A DNA stretch of 64,000 nucleotides from Halobaculum halobium (GTDB lineage Archaea > Halobacteriota > Halobacteria > Halobacteriales > Haloferacaceae). A program made the position numbers and the translations under genes. A model generated the notes under the pieces. It was not told the origin of the DNA. It did not search any database and saw only the letters and a list, made by a program, of their open reading frames with translations. Numbering within the stretch: the first letter of the stretch is position 1; every line of letters starts with the position of its first letter. Of the stretch, positions 17,305 to 25,372 are shown piece by piece. The stretch covers positions 1,364,001 to 1,428,000 of the forward strand of contig NZ_CP126158.1 in assembly GCF_030127145.1 (NCBI RefSeq), given 5' to 3'.

Positions 17305-19007
17305 CACTCGGACAGTGAGACGGTTTCGAGGGGCCGCATGAACGGAATGTGCGTGAACCCGTTGACCTCCGTCCGGGCGGCGCCGATGTCGTCCTGGTGG
17401 GAGAGGTACGCGTGGGGGACCTCCGAGATGAGGAGGTCCTCGAGCTCCTGCAGGGTCGCCATCCGCTCGTCGCGGTCGAGTTGCCTGCGCTGTTCGGCCA
17501 GCAGCTCGTGGGCCTCGTCGTTCTGGAAGTTGACCCAGTTCCACGGTCCGTCCTTCCGGTAGAAGTTCCACAGCGACTGGTCGGGGTCGGGGTCGCCGAC
17601 GGAGCCGCTGATGGTGGTGTCGTAGTTCCCCTCCTCGTACCGGGTCCAGTACGTCGAGGAGGTCACCTGTTCGACCTCGACGCTCAGCCCCGAGCTATTG
17701 AGCTGCTGGCGCATCGCCTGCGCCTGCCGGAGGCTGCTCTGGGTGGTGAGGATCGAGAAGCTCGCGCCGTCGGCGCCCGCGTCCTCGAGCATCTGCATTC
17801 CCTCCTCGCGGTCGAACGACTGATCGTCCGGCTTGTCGTCGCGCCACACCCAGTTCGTCGCCTTGTTGATCGGCCCCTGTGCGGAGATGGCGTTTCCGAA
17901 GTACGCCGTCTCGATGAACGCCTCGTTGTCGATGCACTTGGCGATCCCCATGCGCACCTGCTTGTCCCCGAACGGCTCGCGGTCCTGGTTCATCGCCAGC
18001 CCGTACCAGTTCACGCCGGGCGCCTGCAGCATGTCGACCTCGTCGGCGCTTTGGACCTGTGAGGCGTTCTGCAACGGGATCAGGTTCGCGAAGTGGATGT
18101 CGCCAGACTGCAGCGCGTTCACGATTGACGACGGCTCCGGGATCGGCCGGATGGTGACGCCGTCGAGGTACGGAAGCTGGTTGCCGTCCTCGTCGGTTCC
18201 GAAGTACTCCTCGTTGCGCTCGAGGACGAGTTCGCTGCCGACGTCGTGGCTCGCAACCTCGAAGGGCCCCGTCCCGACCGGTTCGACCGCGTACTGCTCG
18301 CGACCCATCTCCTCGATTGCGCCCTGGCTCACGATCGTCGCGGCGCGGCCCGGGCCGCGCGTGAGGTAGATGAGCGCCGGCGCCATCGGCTGCTCGAAGT
18401 TCAGCGTGACCGTGTAGTCGTCCTCGACGACGACGCCGTCCTCGTCGACCGGCTTGAGCGTCGAGAGCTTCGGCGCCGCCGGCGTCTCGTTTTCGATCGT
18501 CCGGCGGATCGTGTACAGGACGTCGTCAGCGGTGAAGTCGTCGCCGTTGTGGAAGGTGACTCCCTCGCGGAGTTGGAAGGTGATCGTCGCGCCTTCGTTG
18601 GTCACTTCCCAGTCGCGCGCAAGGTCCCCACGGACCGTGAGATCTTGATTCAGCGTGACGAGCCCGTTGAAGATGTTGGCCGCGACTTGGAAGAACTGCC
18701 CGACGCTGATGTACGGCGGGTCGAGCGTGTCGATGCTGCCGGTGAACCAGCCGGCCTCGAGCGTTCCGCCCATTGAGCTCTCCGCCGGCGTGTCGGTCTC
18801 GCTGTCGCCGCTACCGCCGCTACCGCCGCTGTCGCCGTCCGATCCATCCGAACCGTCGGTTTCGGTCGCGTTCCCGGAGCCGCCGCCGAGGCAGCCGGCC
18901 AACCCTGAGAGGCCAGCCGCCCCCAGCAGCGCCGTCGTCGTGCGCCGGTCGATGACTGGACCGCTGAGCGCTTCTTCCGTGAATTCCGGATTGCTATCCG
19001 TTGGCAT
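17304..19007 (-). CDS. Peptide ABC transporter substrate-binding lipoprotein (importer 2)
   Basis: This 567-residue SBP_bac_5 family protein heads the leftward operon. It has a Tat signal (IDRRTTTALLGAAGLSGLAG) with lipobox LAGC and then a Gly/Ser/Asp-rich linker. The ligand domain includes FHNGDDFTADDVLYTIRRT and GTGPFEVASHDVGSELVLER. The ATG at 19007 is preferred: the frame extends 38 codons upstream but that part crosses the AT-rich promoter. It is clearly different in sequence from the importer 1 binding protein, so the two systems probably take different peptides. It diverges from an HTH-10 regulator 84 bases away, the natural candidate for its control. Confidence 0.9.
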   Translation of the reverse strand: MPTDSNPEFTEEALSGPVIDRRTTTALLGAAGLSGLAGCLGGGSGNATETDGSDGSDGDSGGSGGSGDSETDTPAESSMGGTLEAGWFTGSIDTLDPPYISVGQFFQVAANIFNGLVTLNQDLTVRGDLARDWEVTNEGATITFQLREGVTFHNGDDFTADDVLYTIRRTIENETPAAPKLSTLKPVDEDGVVVEDDYTVTLNFEQPMAPALIYLTRGPGRAATIVSQGAIEEMGREQYAVEPVGTGPFEVASHDVGSELVLERNEEYFGTDEDGNQLPYLDGVTIRPIPEPSSIVNALQSGDIHFANLIPLQNASQVQSADEVDMLQAPGVNWYGLAMNQDREPFGDKQVRMGIAKCIDNEAFIETAYFGNAISAQGPINKATNWVWRDDKPDDQSFDREEGMQMLEDAGADGASFSILTTQSSLRQAQAMRQQLNSSGLSVEVEQVTSSTYWTRYEEGNYDTTISGSVGDPDPDQSLWNFYRKDGPWNWVNFQNDEAHELLAEQRRQLDRDERMATLQELEDLLISEVPHAYLSHQDDIGAARTEVNGFTHIPFMRPLETVSLSE

Positions 19008-19045
19008 ACAACGTGAAATGGTCGTGCGAAAGTTCAATATGGACC

Positions 19046-19056
19046 CAAATATATTA
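19046..19056. promoter_or_regulatory. AT-rich promoter centre between importer 2 and its regulator
   Basis: The run caaatatatta is the only AT-rich core in the divergent gap and can serve as TATA box on either strand. Towards the regulator it predicts a start near 19078, which places the upstream ATG at 19065 outside the transcript and favours the ATG at 19092. Towards the binding-protein gene it predicts a leader of about 17 bases. Confidence 0.5.
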
Positions 19057-19091
19057 GGCACACCATGGGCGATGGCGACAGGACCCGGTCG

Positions 19092-19793
19092 ATGCGTGAG
19101 GTGACTTTGAAGATCAAACACGTCGGGCAGCCCGAGACGACGGCGTCCGAGCGCTACCCCGGGGTGACGATGCGGTCGGTATCGTCGATGACGGGTCGAG
19201 AGCGGGAGCGCAAGCGGATCGTCGAGCTGACCGGCGAACCGGACGACATCGCCGGGTTCATCGACGTGTACGCGGCGGGCGAGCCGGTGCTCGCCGCCGA
19301 GCCGATCACGCCGCTCGGCCAGTCAACCGTCTTCGTCGCGGTCACCATCGAGGTCCCGCGGTGGGACAGCATCACCGAACTGTTCGCGGAGTTGGGACTC
19401 CACTATCGGACGGGAACCGAGATCACCGGCGGGTACGAGCGGTGGGTGCTGTATCTCGACGAGGACGACGACCTCTCGGCGGTCATCGACGCGGTGGAGG
19501 CCCGCGGCAACGAGGTCGAACTGGTCCGACAGTTGGAGATGCACGAGGTCGACTCCTCGCCCCGGTTCGAGACGGCCGGGGTCCTCCACGATCTGACGCC
19601 GCGCCAGCGCGAGGCGCTGGCGACGGCGATCCGCGCCGGGTACTACGGGCACGAGAAGGACGCGGGCGTCGAGGAAATCGCGACGAAGCTGGGCGTCAGC
19701 ACGACGACGGCGTGGGAGCACCTCGCGCGCGCCGAGGGGAAAGTGATGGACGACCTCGGCGAGTTCCTCGGCCGCGACGACTGGGACGCCTGA
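19092..19793 (+). CDS. HTH-10 (Bat-type) transcriptional regulator
   Basis: This 233-residue protein has a C-terminal HTH-10 domain (PF04967 type) with LTPRQREALATAIRAGYYG followed by the helix-turn-helix VEEIATKLGVSTTTAWEHLARAE. The N-terminal 160 residues form an alpha/beta sensor-like region found in haloarchaeal Bat-like regulators (FVAVTIEVPRWDSITELFAE, and YERWVLYLDEDDDLSAVIDA); its ligand is unknown. It is transcribed divergently from peptide importer 2, so it probably controls that operon and perhaps the wider island (inference). The ATG at 19065 is an alternative start that would add nine residues. Confidence 0.85.
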   Translation: MREVTLKIKHVGQPETTASERYPGVTMRSVSSMTGRERERKRIVELTGEPDDIAGFIDVYAAGEPVLAAEPITPLGQSTVFVAVTIEVPRWDSITELFAELGLHYRTGTEITGGYERWVLYLDEDDDLSAVIDAVEARGNEVELVRQLEMHEVDSSPRFETAGVLHDLTPRQREALATAIRAGYYGHEKDAGVEEIATKLGVSTTTAWEHLARAEGKVMDDLGEFLGRDDWDA

Positions 19794-19835
19794 TCGGCCT
19801 CGCGGGGAGACGCCGGTGTCGGTCCCGTCCCGGTC

Positions 19836-21185
19836 CTATTCCAGGTCCGCGTACGGCCATCGCCCGCCCATCCGCAGTTCCTGTTCGTACCCCTCGTCGA
19901 TAGCGTCGCGCATCTCCGTGCGGGTCCGTCCGGGCGTCTCCACGTCCGCCGAGGCGAAGCGCGCGACCGCCTCGGCGACCTGGACGGCCACGTCGCGCAG
20001 GTCCCGGGAGTCGAGTTTGTCCAGCGTGTCGGCGTGGGTGTGCCCCCAGCCGCGCCCGGACTGCTCGGAGGTGGTCGACGTCATCACCGCCGGGACGCCC
20101 TCCTGGACGAACGCCCACTGGTCGCCGTGCGGCGAGATGGTGTCGTCCGTCGAGAGGCTCGCGTCGAGGTCGTCGGTCACCGCCTCGAACACCGCACCCA
20201 TCTCCTCGAAGCCGTTTGTCCCCACGCGGAGATTCCGCGAGCTACAGGCGCCGTCGAGGTTGACGACGCATTTCGTGTCGTCAAGCGCCGTCGTCTCCGC
20301 GCAGCGGTACGCGCCCCACAGGCCGATCTCCTCGGATCCGAAGGTGACGAGCCGAACTCGGGTATCCAGATCCACGTCGTCGCGGGCGAGGAGCCGGGCG
20401 ACCTCGGCGACGAGCGCCGAGCCGGCGCCGTTGTCGTTGGCGCCGTCGGCGATGTCGTGGGCGTCGACGTGGGCGGTGACGAGCACGTGCTCGTCGGTGT
20501 CGGGGCCGACCTCGCTTTCGACGTTCACGGAGGTCGCCGCCTCGTTGCGGCACTCGACGGACACGGTCGCCTCACAGCCCTCCTCGGCGTAGCGCGCGAG
20601 TCGCTTCCCGACCTCACAGGAGACGCCGATGGCGGGGATCGGCCCGGGTCGCTCGTGGTAGCCGACCTCGCCGGTCGGGGGCAGCGACCCGTCGAGGTGG
20701 TTGCGGAACACGAACGCGACGGCGCCGTGGTCGGCGGCGTTGACGTACTTCTCCATCCGGTGGATCCAGCGGTCGACCGACTCCGGCGTCGCCGACGACG
20801 CCATCGCGATGGCGCCGTCCAGTTCCTCCGCCTTCGCCTCGAACTCCTCGTAGGTGCCGTCGCCCACGTCGACGACGCGGCCGGTCGCCTCCCCCGCGGG
20901 GCAGCCGGGGAGCGCGAGCACGTCCTGTTGCCCGTCGTGGACGCGCTCGTGGGGCTCGTGGATCGACAGCGAGGACTCGCCGCGCCACCAGCCGGGGATC
21001 TCGAACTCCTCGATCCGAGCGCTCCGTGCGCCGGCGCGTTCGAAGGCGTCGCGTACCACCTCGGCGCCCTCGCGCTCACCCGCCTGGCCGGCCATCCGGC
21101 TCCCCACGTCGACCAGGTCGGTCAGCACGTCCCATCCGAAGCCGCTCGTCTGTGCGTCGCCCACGGCCGCGTTCGGCAGTCGCAT
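19836..21185 (-). CDS. M28 family aminopeptidase with PA domain, cytoplasmic
   Basis: This 449-residue zinc aminopeptidase has no signal peptide. A protease-associated insertion (about residues 95-215) precedes the catalytic core. Zinc and catalytic residues are visible in order: AHVDAH (His), GANDNGAG (bridging Asp), FGSEEIG (catalytic Glu and ligand Glu), VVNLDGA (Asp) and WGHTHADT (His). The enzyme should remove N-terminal residues from peptides. It lies beside peptide importer 2 and fits degradation of the imported peptides. A paralogue with the same layout lies at 46.1-47.4 kb. It is 42 bases downstream of the convergent HTH-10 gene. Confidence 0.88.
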   Translation of the reverse strand: MRLPNAAVGDAQTSGFGWDVLTDLVDVGSRMAGQAGEREGAEVVRDAFERAGARSARIEEFEIPGWWRGESSLSIHEPHERVHDGQQDVLALPGCPAGEATGRVVDVGDGTYEEFEAKAEELDGAIAMASSATPESVDRWIHRMEKYVNAADHGAVAFVFRNHLDGSLPPTGEVGYHERPGPIPAIGVSCEVGKRLARYAEEGCEATVSVECRNEAATSVNVESEVGPDTDEHVLVTAHVDAHDIADGANDNGAGSALVAEVARLLARDDVDLDTRVRLVTFGSEEIGLWGAYRCAETTALDDTKCVVNLDGACSSRNLRVGTNGFEEMGAVFEAVTDDLDASLSTDDTISPHGDQWAFVQEGVPAVMTSTTSEQSGRGWGHTHADTLDKLDSRDLRDVAVQVAEAVARFASADVETPGRTRTEMRDAIDEGYEQELRMGGRWPYADLE

Positions 21186-22372
21186 AGCCCCGCGTTCGAC
21201 GCGACGGCCTTGAGTTCCCGGATCTCGGCGGGCGTTCGGGGACCGTTCCTGCGGGGCCGGGAGTCGGCGACAACTTCATGTGTCACGGTAACATATACCG
21301 CGAAAAGATGTCCGAGCCCACCGACCTCTCCGACGCCGACGAGCGAGTCTTGCGCCACCTGAGCGGGTCGAGCGCGGACTACCCGGCGCTCGTCGCCGCC
21401 AACACCGGGCTCCACATCCCGCTGGTGGAGCGTCGGATGGCGACGCTTGCAGAGCGTGGGTTCGTGGAGGCGGTAACCGACGAGCAGATCTTCCGGATCA
21501 CCGAGCGCGGCCGCCGGGCGCTGGCTGGTGAGCCGGGTAAATCGGGCGAAACAGACGGGGCAGGCGCGGTCGCGGGAGACGTCACTGCAGCCGACGGGCG
21601 GACCGCCAAGGGAACCGTCCCCGACGGCGGTTCTCCGATCGACTCCGAGTAGCGGCTCGTTCCGGCCGGCCCCGAGCGGTTGCGACGCGGCGTCCGGCGG
21701 CGCGACCGCCCGCAGCGCGTCCCGTCGACGGCAGTCCTTCGCCTCGAGCGCCGTGGCGAACGCCTGTTCGACCGCGCGCTCGTCGAGCGCCCGAGGGAGA
21801 CTCGGCCGGACGCTCCCGCCGCGAGCCGCCTCCCCTTCGCTCGCGGTCGTCGCGGCCTGCTCGGGCGTCGCCGGAAGGTGGAGAAAGCCCGCCGACGTGT
21901 CCGTCCCCTCCAGCAGCGAGAGCGTCTCGTAGAGAATCCCGTTGCAGAGGTGGGTCCCCGCGGTGTTCGACGCGCGAGCCGGAACCCCCGCGTCGAGACA
22001 CGCCTGAACCGTCTCGCGGACGGGGATCGTCGAGCGCCGGGCGTCCGGGCCGGTCGGGTCGAGCCGTTCGTCGACCGGGTCGTTGCCCGCGTTGTCGGGG
22101 ACACCGACGGTGTCGGCCACGTTGATCGCGACGCGCTCGACGCAGACGGCCGTCCGCCCCGCGGCGAGGCCGGTGGCGACGACGACGGCCGGGTCGTGTT
22201 CGTCGAGGAGGTCGGCCATCCGCGCCTCGGCGGCGTCGAACGCGACCGGGAGCACCCGGCCGACGACCTCGTGGCCCGCGACGGTCCGGCCGTCGAGCGC
22301 CTCGGCGAGCTCGCCGGAGGGGTTCACCTCGTGGTCGTCGAACGGCTCGTAGCCGGTACAGAGTAGGGTCAT
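21122..22372 (-). CDS. pcp: Pyroglutamyl-peptidase I with abnormally long 3' reading frame
   Basis: The first 213 or so residues are a complete pyroglutamyl-peptidase I (C15 family), which removes N-terminal pyroglutamate from peptides. The catalytic triad is present: Glu79 in VCVERVAINV, Cys143 in NTAGTHLCNG and His165 in GFLHLPATPEQ. The start MTLLCTGYEPFDDHEVNPSG at 22372 is as in the family; an upstream GTG at 22390 is less likely. The family ends around residue 210 (QAFATALEAKD, near 21735), but no stop follows. The frame runs on to 21122 for about 200 more codons, antisense to the whole winged-helix gene and into the start of the M28 gene. That tail lacks protein-like features, so a lost stop or a sequence error is suspected. 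Confidence 0.85.
   Translation of the reverse strand: MTLLCTGYEPFDDHEVNPSGELAEALDGRTVAGHEVVGRVLPVAFDAAEARMADLLDEHDPAVVVATGLAAGRTAVCVERVAINVADTVGVPDNAGNDPVDERLDPTGPDARRSTIPVRETVQACLDAGVPARASNTAGTHLCNGILYETLSLLEGTDTSAGFLHLPATPEQAATTASEGEAARGGSVRPSLPRALDERAVEQAFATALEAKDCRRRDALRAVAPPDAASQPLGAGRNEPLLGVDRRTAVGDGSLGGPPVGCSDVSRDRACPVCFARFTRLTSQRPAAALGDPEDLLVGYRLHEPTLCKRRHPTLHQRDVEPGVGGDERRVVRARPAQVAQDSLVGVGEVGGLGHLFAVYVTVTHEVVADSRPRRNGPRTPAEIRELKAVASNAGLCDCRTRPWATHRRAASDGTC
21281..21293. promoter_or_regulatory. Imperfect palindrome overlapping a TATA element, possible operator
   Basis: The sequence TGTCACGGTAACA is an imperfect inverted repeat of the form TGTnACnGTnACA. It overlaps the AT core acatata (21291-21297) in the gap between the M28 peptidase gene and the small winged-helix gene. 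The location suits a regulator binding site, possibly autoregulation by the adjacent winged-helix protein. This is inference. Confidence 0.35.
21308..21652 (+). CDS. Small winged-helix transcriptional regulator
   Basis: This 114-residue protein has one winged-helix domain (about residues 8-75). Helices LSDADERVLRHL, DYPALVAANTG and IPLVERRMATLAERGFVE are followed by the wing strand DEQIFRITERGRRALAG. The pattern is that of MarR/ArsR-like haloarchaeal regulators. The last 40 residues are a Gly/Asp-rich disordered tail. I start it at the ATG at 21308; an ATG at 21278 would add ten residues of non-family sequence. The whole gene lies antisense to the extended 3' part of the pyroglutamyl-peptidase frame. 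Targets are unknown; neighbours suggest control of peptidase genes. Confidence 0.75.
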   Translation: MSEPTDLSDADERVLRHLSGSSADYPALVAANTGLHIPLVERRMATLAERGFVEAVTDEQIFRITERGRRALAGEPGKSGETDGAGAVAGDVTAADGRTAKGTVPDGGSPIDSE

Positions 22373-22434
22373 ACCCGTTCTCGCGGCCACCGGCCCCTAA
22401 GCGTTCGCGTCCCTCGCGTGGGCGGCTGGCTCTG

Positions 22435-23760
22435 TCAGTCGTCTCCCGAGACCGCCGTCGTGTCCGCCGCCGAGTCGTCCCGCAGCGTCGTGGCGGCGAT
22501 CACGCCGGCGACGACGACGAGCCCGGCACACGCGAGGTACTCCGCAGCGAGGCCGATCTCCGCGGCCAGCGGTAGTGCCACCAGCGGGCCGAGCGTCGAT
22601 CCCAGGTCCCCGAACACGTTGTAGACGCCGCCGAGCTTGCCCACGTCGCCGCCGGGGGCGATGTCGCCCAAGTACGCGAGCAGCGGCGGCCCTGTCAGCC
22701 CGGCGCCCGCGCCGACGAAGCCGACGCCCGCCAGCACGCCCGGCGCGGTCGGCACCAGCGCCGTGAGCGCGAAGCCCGACCCGAACACGGCGAGTCCCGG
22801 GACCACCGTCGTGAGCCGGCCCATGCTGTCGGAGAAGCGACCGACCGCGAGGTTCGACGCCGCCAGCGCGACGACCGACACTGCCATCACCAGGCCGCTG
22901 GTGCCGGCGCCGGCGAACCCGCCCAGCGAGATGTCGTTGGCCTCGGTGTACAGCACGACCGTCGACAGCAGGACGCCCGCATAGAGGAACCGGATCGTGA
23001 AGTTGACCGCGCCGACGGCGCCGATCCTGGGGTCCGCCCGCACGAGCGCCGGCACGTCGCGCAGGCGGCTCTTCTCCCCGACCTCGGGGGAGATATCCGG
23101 AAGCACGCGGTAGGCGACGGCAGCCGCGAACAGCCCCGCAGCGCCCGCGACGGCGAACGCCTCGCCGTAGCCGTACAGCTCCGTGACGACGCCGCCGAGG
23201 ATCAGCCCCGTCGGGAAGCCGAGGCTCTGCCCGCCGCGCATGTACCCGACCCAGCGCCCGCGGTTCGCCGACGTTGTCACGTGCGTCACCGTGGAGAAGG
23301 CGCCAACGAACACGAACGCCGAGCCGATCCCCCACGCCGCCCGCGACGCGAGGAAGACGGCCGACGACGGGATCCCGAACGGCGGATTCAGCCCGACGAG
23401 GTAGCCAAACGGGACGAGCCCCTGCACGACGAACCCCGCGATCATCGGCCGGCGCGTCCCTATCCGGTCGAGGATGCTCCCCGCGGGCGTGGACATCACC
23501 AGCCGCGTGAAGCGGTTGATCGAGAGGATCAGCCCAACGAGAACCGGCGCGATGCCGAGCACCGAGCCCAGCGCCGGAATGGTCGGGAACGCGACGCCGC
23601 CGCCCATCCCGCCGAAGAACACGCCGGCGACGAGGCTGAGCACGACCGTCCGCACCTGCTGCTCGGAGTAGGCGGGCCCGTCGTCCGGGCTGTCGAGCGT
23701 GTCGTCCGGGCTGTCGAGCGTGTCGTCCGGGCTGTCGGTCGCGTCTTGTGTGTCGGTCAC
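22435..23760 (-). CDS. Major facilitator superfamily transporter
   Basis: This 441-residue protein has about twelve membrane helices and starts at GTG 23760. The loop between helices 2 and 3 carries the MFS signature region (NRFTRLVMSTPAGSILDRIG TRRP, equivalent to motif A). A second half-copy is FSDSMGRLTTVVPGLAVFG. The cytoplasmic N-terminus contains three copies of the heptapeptide SPDDTLD encoded by a 21-bp tandem DNA repeat. The substrate is unknown; the family includes drug and metabolite exporters. It sits 62 bases downstream of the pcp start on the same strand and could be independent. Confidence 0.85.
   Translation of the reverse strand: MTDTQDATDSPDDTLDSPDDTLDSPDDGPAYSEQQVRTVVLSLVAGVFFGGMGGGVAFPTIPALGSVLGIAPVLVGLILSINRFTRLVMSTPAGSILDRIGTRRPMIAGFVVQGLVPFGYLVGLNPPFGIPSSAVFLASRAAWGIGSAFVFVGAFSTVTHVTTSANRGRWVGYMRGGQSLGFPTGLILGGVVTELYGYGEAFAVAGAAGLFAAAVAYRVLPDISPEVGEKSRLRDVPALVRADPRIGAVGAVNFTIRFLYAGVLLSTVVLYTEANDISLGGFAGAGTSGLVMAVSVVALAASNLAVGRFSDSMGRLTTVVPGLAVFGSGFALTALVPTAPGVLAGVGFVGAGAGLTGPPLLAYLGDIAPGGDVGKLGGVYNVFGDLGSTLGPLVALPLAAEIGLAAEYLACAGLVVVAGVIAATTLRDDSAADTTAVSGDD
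23680..23737. repeat. 21-bp tandem repeat, 2.8 copies, inside the MFS gene
   Basis: The unit gtcgtccgggctgtcgagcg plus one t occurs at 23680-23700 and 23701-23721, with a 16-base partial copy at 23722-23737. The copies are identical over their shared length. It stays in frame and encodes a repeated acidic heptapeptide in the cytoplasmic N-terminal tail of the transporter, so copy-number change would not break the gene. Confidence 0.9.
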
Positions 23761-24043
23761 GTCTGGCGGGTTCCAGTCGAATCCGGGGGCGAACGTGGCA
23801 GTCGACGATCGGTACGTGATCGGTATCGTGAACCAGCGGGGCGAGAGACCGCGGTCGCGGCCGTAGTCGGCCGTGTCGCTCGTCGCTACCGCGGTCCAGC
23901 GACGGCGGTTCGCTCGCGGGTCACGTCGTTCCCCGTTCGCTCCCCGAAGACCCCTGAGGCATCCCGTCGGTCGGCCTCGCTTAGCTCACGGCTTCTTCCG
24001 GTCGCCGTTCGTCGATCCCTTGCCTCGCTCCGCTCGGCCGCGC

Positions 24044-25255
24044 TCACCACGCGTACTCCTCCCGTGGGTCCACGTCGTCGCGCTCGCGGTCGAACACGAC
24101 CTCGCCGTCGGCGACGACGAACTGGCTGCGGGTGTCCATCTCGTGGAACGGACCGTCCCACGCGACCAGGTCGGCGTCGGTCCCCGCCGCGAGGTCGCCG
24201 ACGCGGTCGCGGATCCCGAGGATCTCCGCCGGGTTCGTCGTCACTGCGTCGAGCGCCGCCTCCTCGGGGAACCCCTCGCGGACCGCGAGGCCGACGCACA
24301 CGTCGAGGTGCTTCTGGGGGAGCACCGGCGCGTCCGTCTGGATGGCGACGGTGACGCCCGCCTCGTGGAGGATGCCGGGCGTCTCGAAGGTGATGTTGCG
24401 CAGTTCGTACTTCGCGCCCGAGTACAGCGACGGGCCGACGATCGCGGGCACGTCGCGTGCGGCGAACTCGTCGGCGACGACGTGGCCCTCCGTCGCGTGT
24501 TCGATCGAGAGCGCGTCGACGTCGAACTCCTCGGCGATCCGGAACACGGTCATGATGTCGTCCGAGCGGTGCGCGTGGACGCGCAGCGGGAGATCTCCCT
24601 CGATGACGCGTGCGAGGTTCTCCCGCCCCAGGTCGCGTTCGAACGGCTCACCGTTCTCGCGGGCGTGCTCGCGCGCCTCGATGTAGTCTTCCGTCGCCAT
24701 GAGTTCCTCGCGAAGCGTGGCGGCGACGCCGGGTCGCGTCGACGGCTGGCGACCCTCGCGCTCGCCGTGGAAGCGCTTGGGGTTCTCGCCCATCGCGGCC
24801 TTCATCCCGTCTTCCCTGATGAACATTCGGTCGGCGACCGTGCCGTACGTCTTCATCGAGCAGATGATCCCGCCGATGACGTTGCCCGATCCCATCCGCG
24901 CGGAGACGGTGGTGACGCCGTTCTGGAACGCCCCCTTCAGCTCCTCGTCGCGCGGGTGGAACCCGTCGAGCGCGTTGACGTGCGGCGTCGTCGCGCTCGT
25001 CCCCTCGTTGATATCGGCGTCCTCGGGTTCGCCCCACTCGGCCATCCCCGCGTGGCTGTGGGCGTCGATCAGACCGGGAGTGACCTCCAATCCCGTCGCG
25101 TCGATCTCGGTCGCGTCGGCGGGGGGATCGACCTCGCCGACGGCGGCGATCTCGCCGTCGACGACGAGCACGTCGCCCTCGATCGTCCCCTGTTCGGTTT
25201 GCGTGTGTACCGTCCCGCCTCGGACGACCAGCGCGTCCGCGTCTGCGTCGCTCAT
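24044..25255 (-). CDS. Amidohydrolase family protein (imidazolonepropionase/prolidase-like)
   Basis: This 403-residue metal-dependent hydrolase has the amidohydrolase layout: an N-terminal beta domain (VVRGGTVHTQTEQGTIEGDV), metal ligands HxH in GLIDAHSHAG, further His in VHAHRSDD and IEHATEGH, and the final Asp in AIQTDAPVL. The C-terminal strands (GTDADLVAWDGPF) close the beta domain. Related proteins act on cyclic amides or Xaa-Pro dipeptides; the exact substrate is not decided by sequence. A peptide-related role would fit its place at the end of the peptide island (inference). A TATA-like run (cacaaagtg, 25281-25289) lies 27 bases upstream of the ATG. Confidence 0.85.
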   Translation of the reverse strand: MSDADADALVVRGGTVHTQTEQGTIEGDVLVVDGEIAAVGEVDPPADATEIDATGLEVTPGLIDAHSHAGMAEWGEPEDADINEGTSATTPHVNALDGFHPRDEELKGAFQNGVTTVSARMGSGNVIGGIICSMKTYGTVADRMFIREDGMKAAMGENPKRFHGEREGRQPSTRPGVAATLREELMATEDYIEAREHARENGEPFERDLGRENLARVIEGDLPLRVHAHRSDDIMTVFRIAEEFDVDALSIEHATEGHVVADEFAARDVPAIVGPSLYSGAKYELRNITFETPGILHEAGVTVAIQTDAPVLPQKHLDVCVGLAVREGFPEEAALDAVTTNPAEILGIRDRVGDLAAGTDADLVAWDGPFHEMDTRSQFVVADGEVVFDRERDDVDPREEYAW

Positions 25256-25372
25256 TAGCTGGCGGTTGGCGAACCGCTCACAAAGTGTTTCGGTTCGAAA
25301 CGCGAGCGCGGAGAACGCCGAGCGGGTCGGAGCCCCGAGCGGGAGCCGTCCGCGCCGACAGACCGAGGCGGG

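Noticed and set aside
19065-19091. Upstream ATG of the HTH-10 regulator at 19065
   Set aside because: It lies only about 14 bases from the AT-rich promoter core and is probably outside the transcript, so the ATG at 19092 is preferred.
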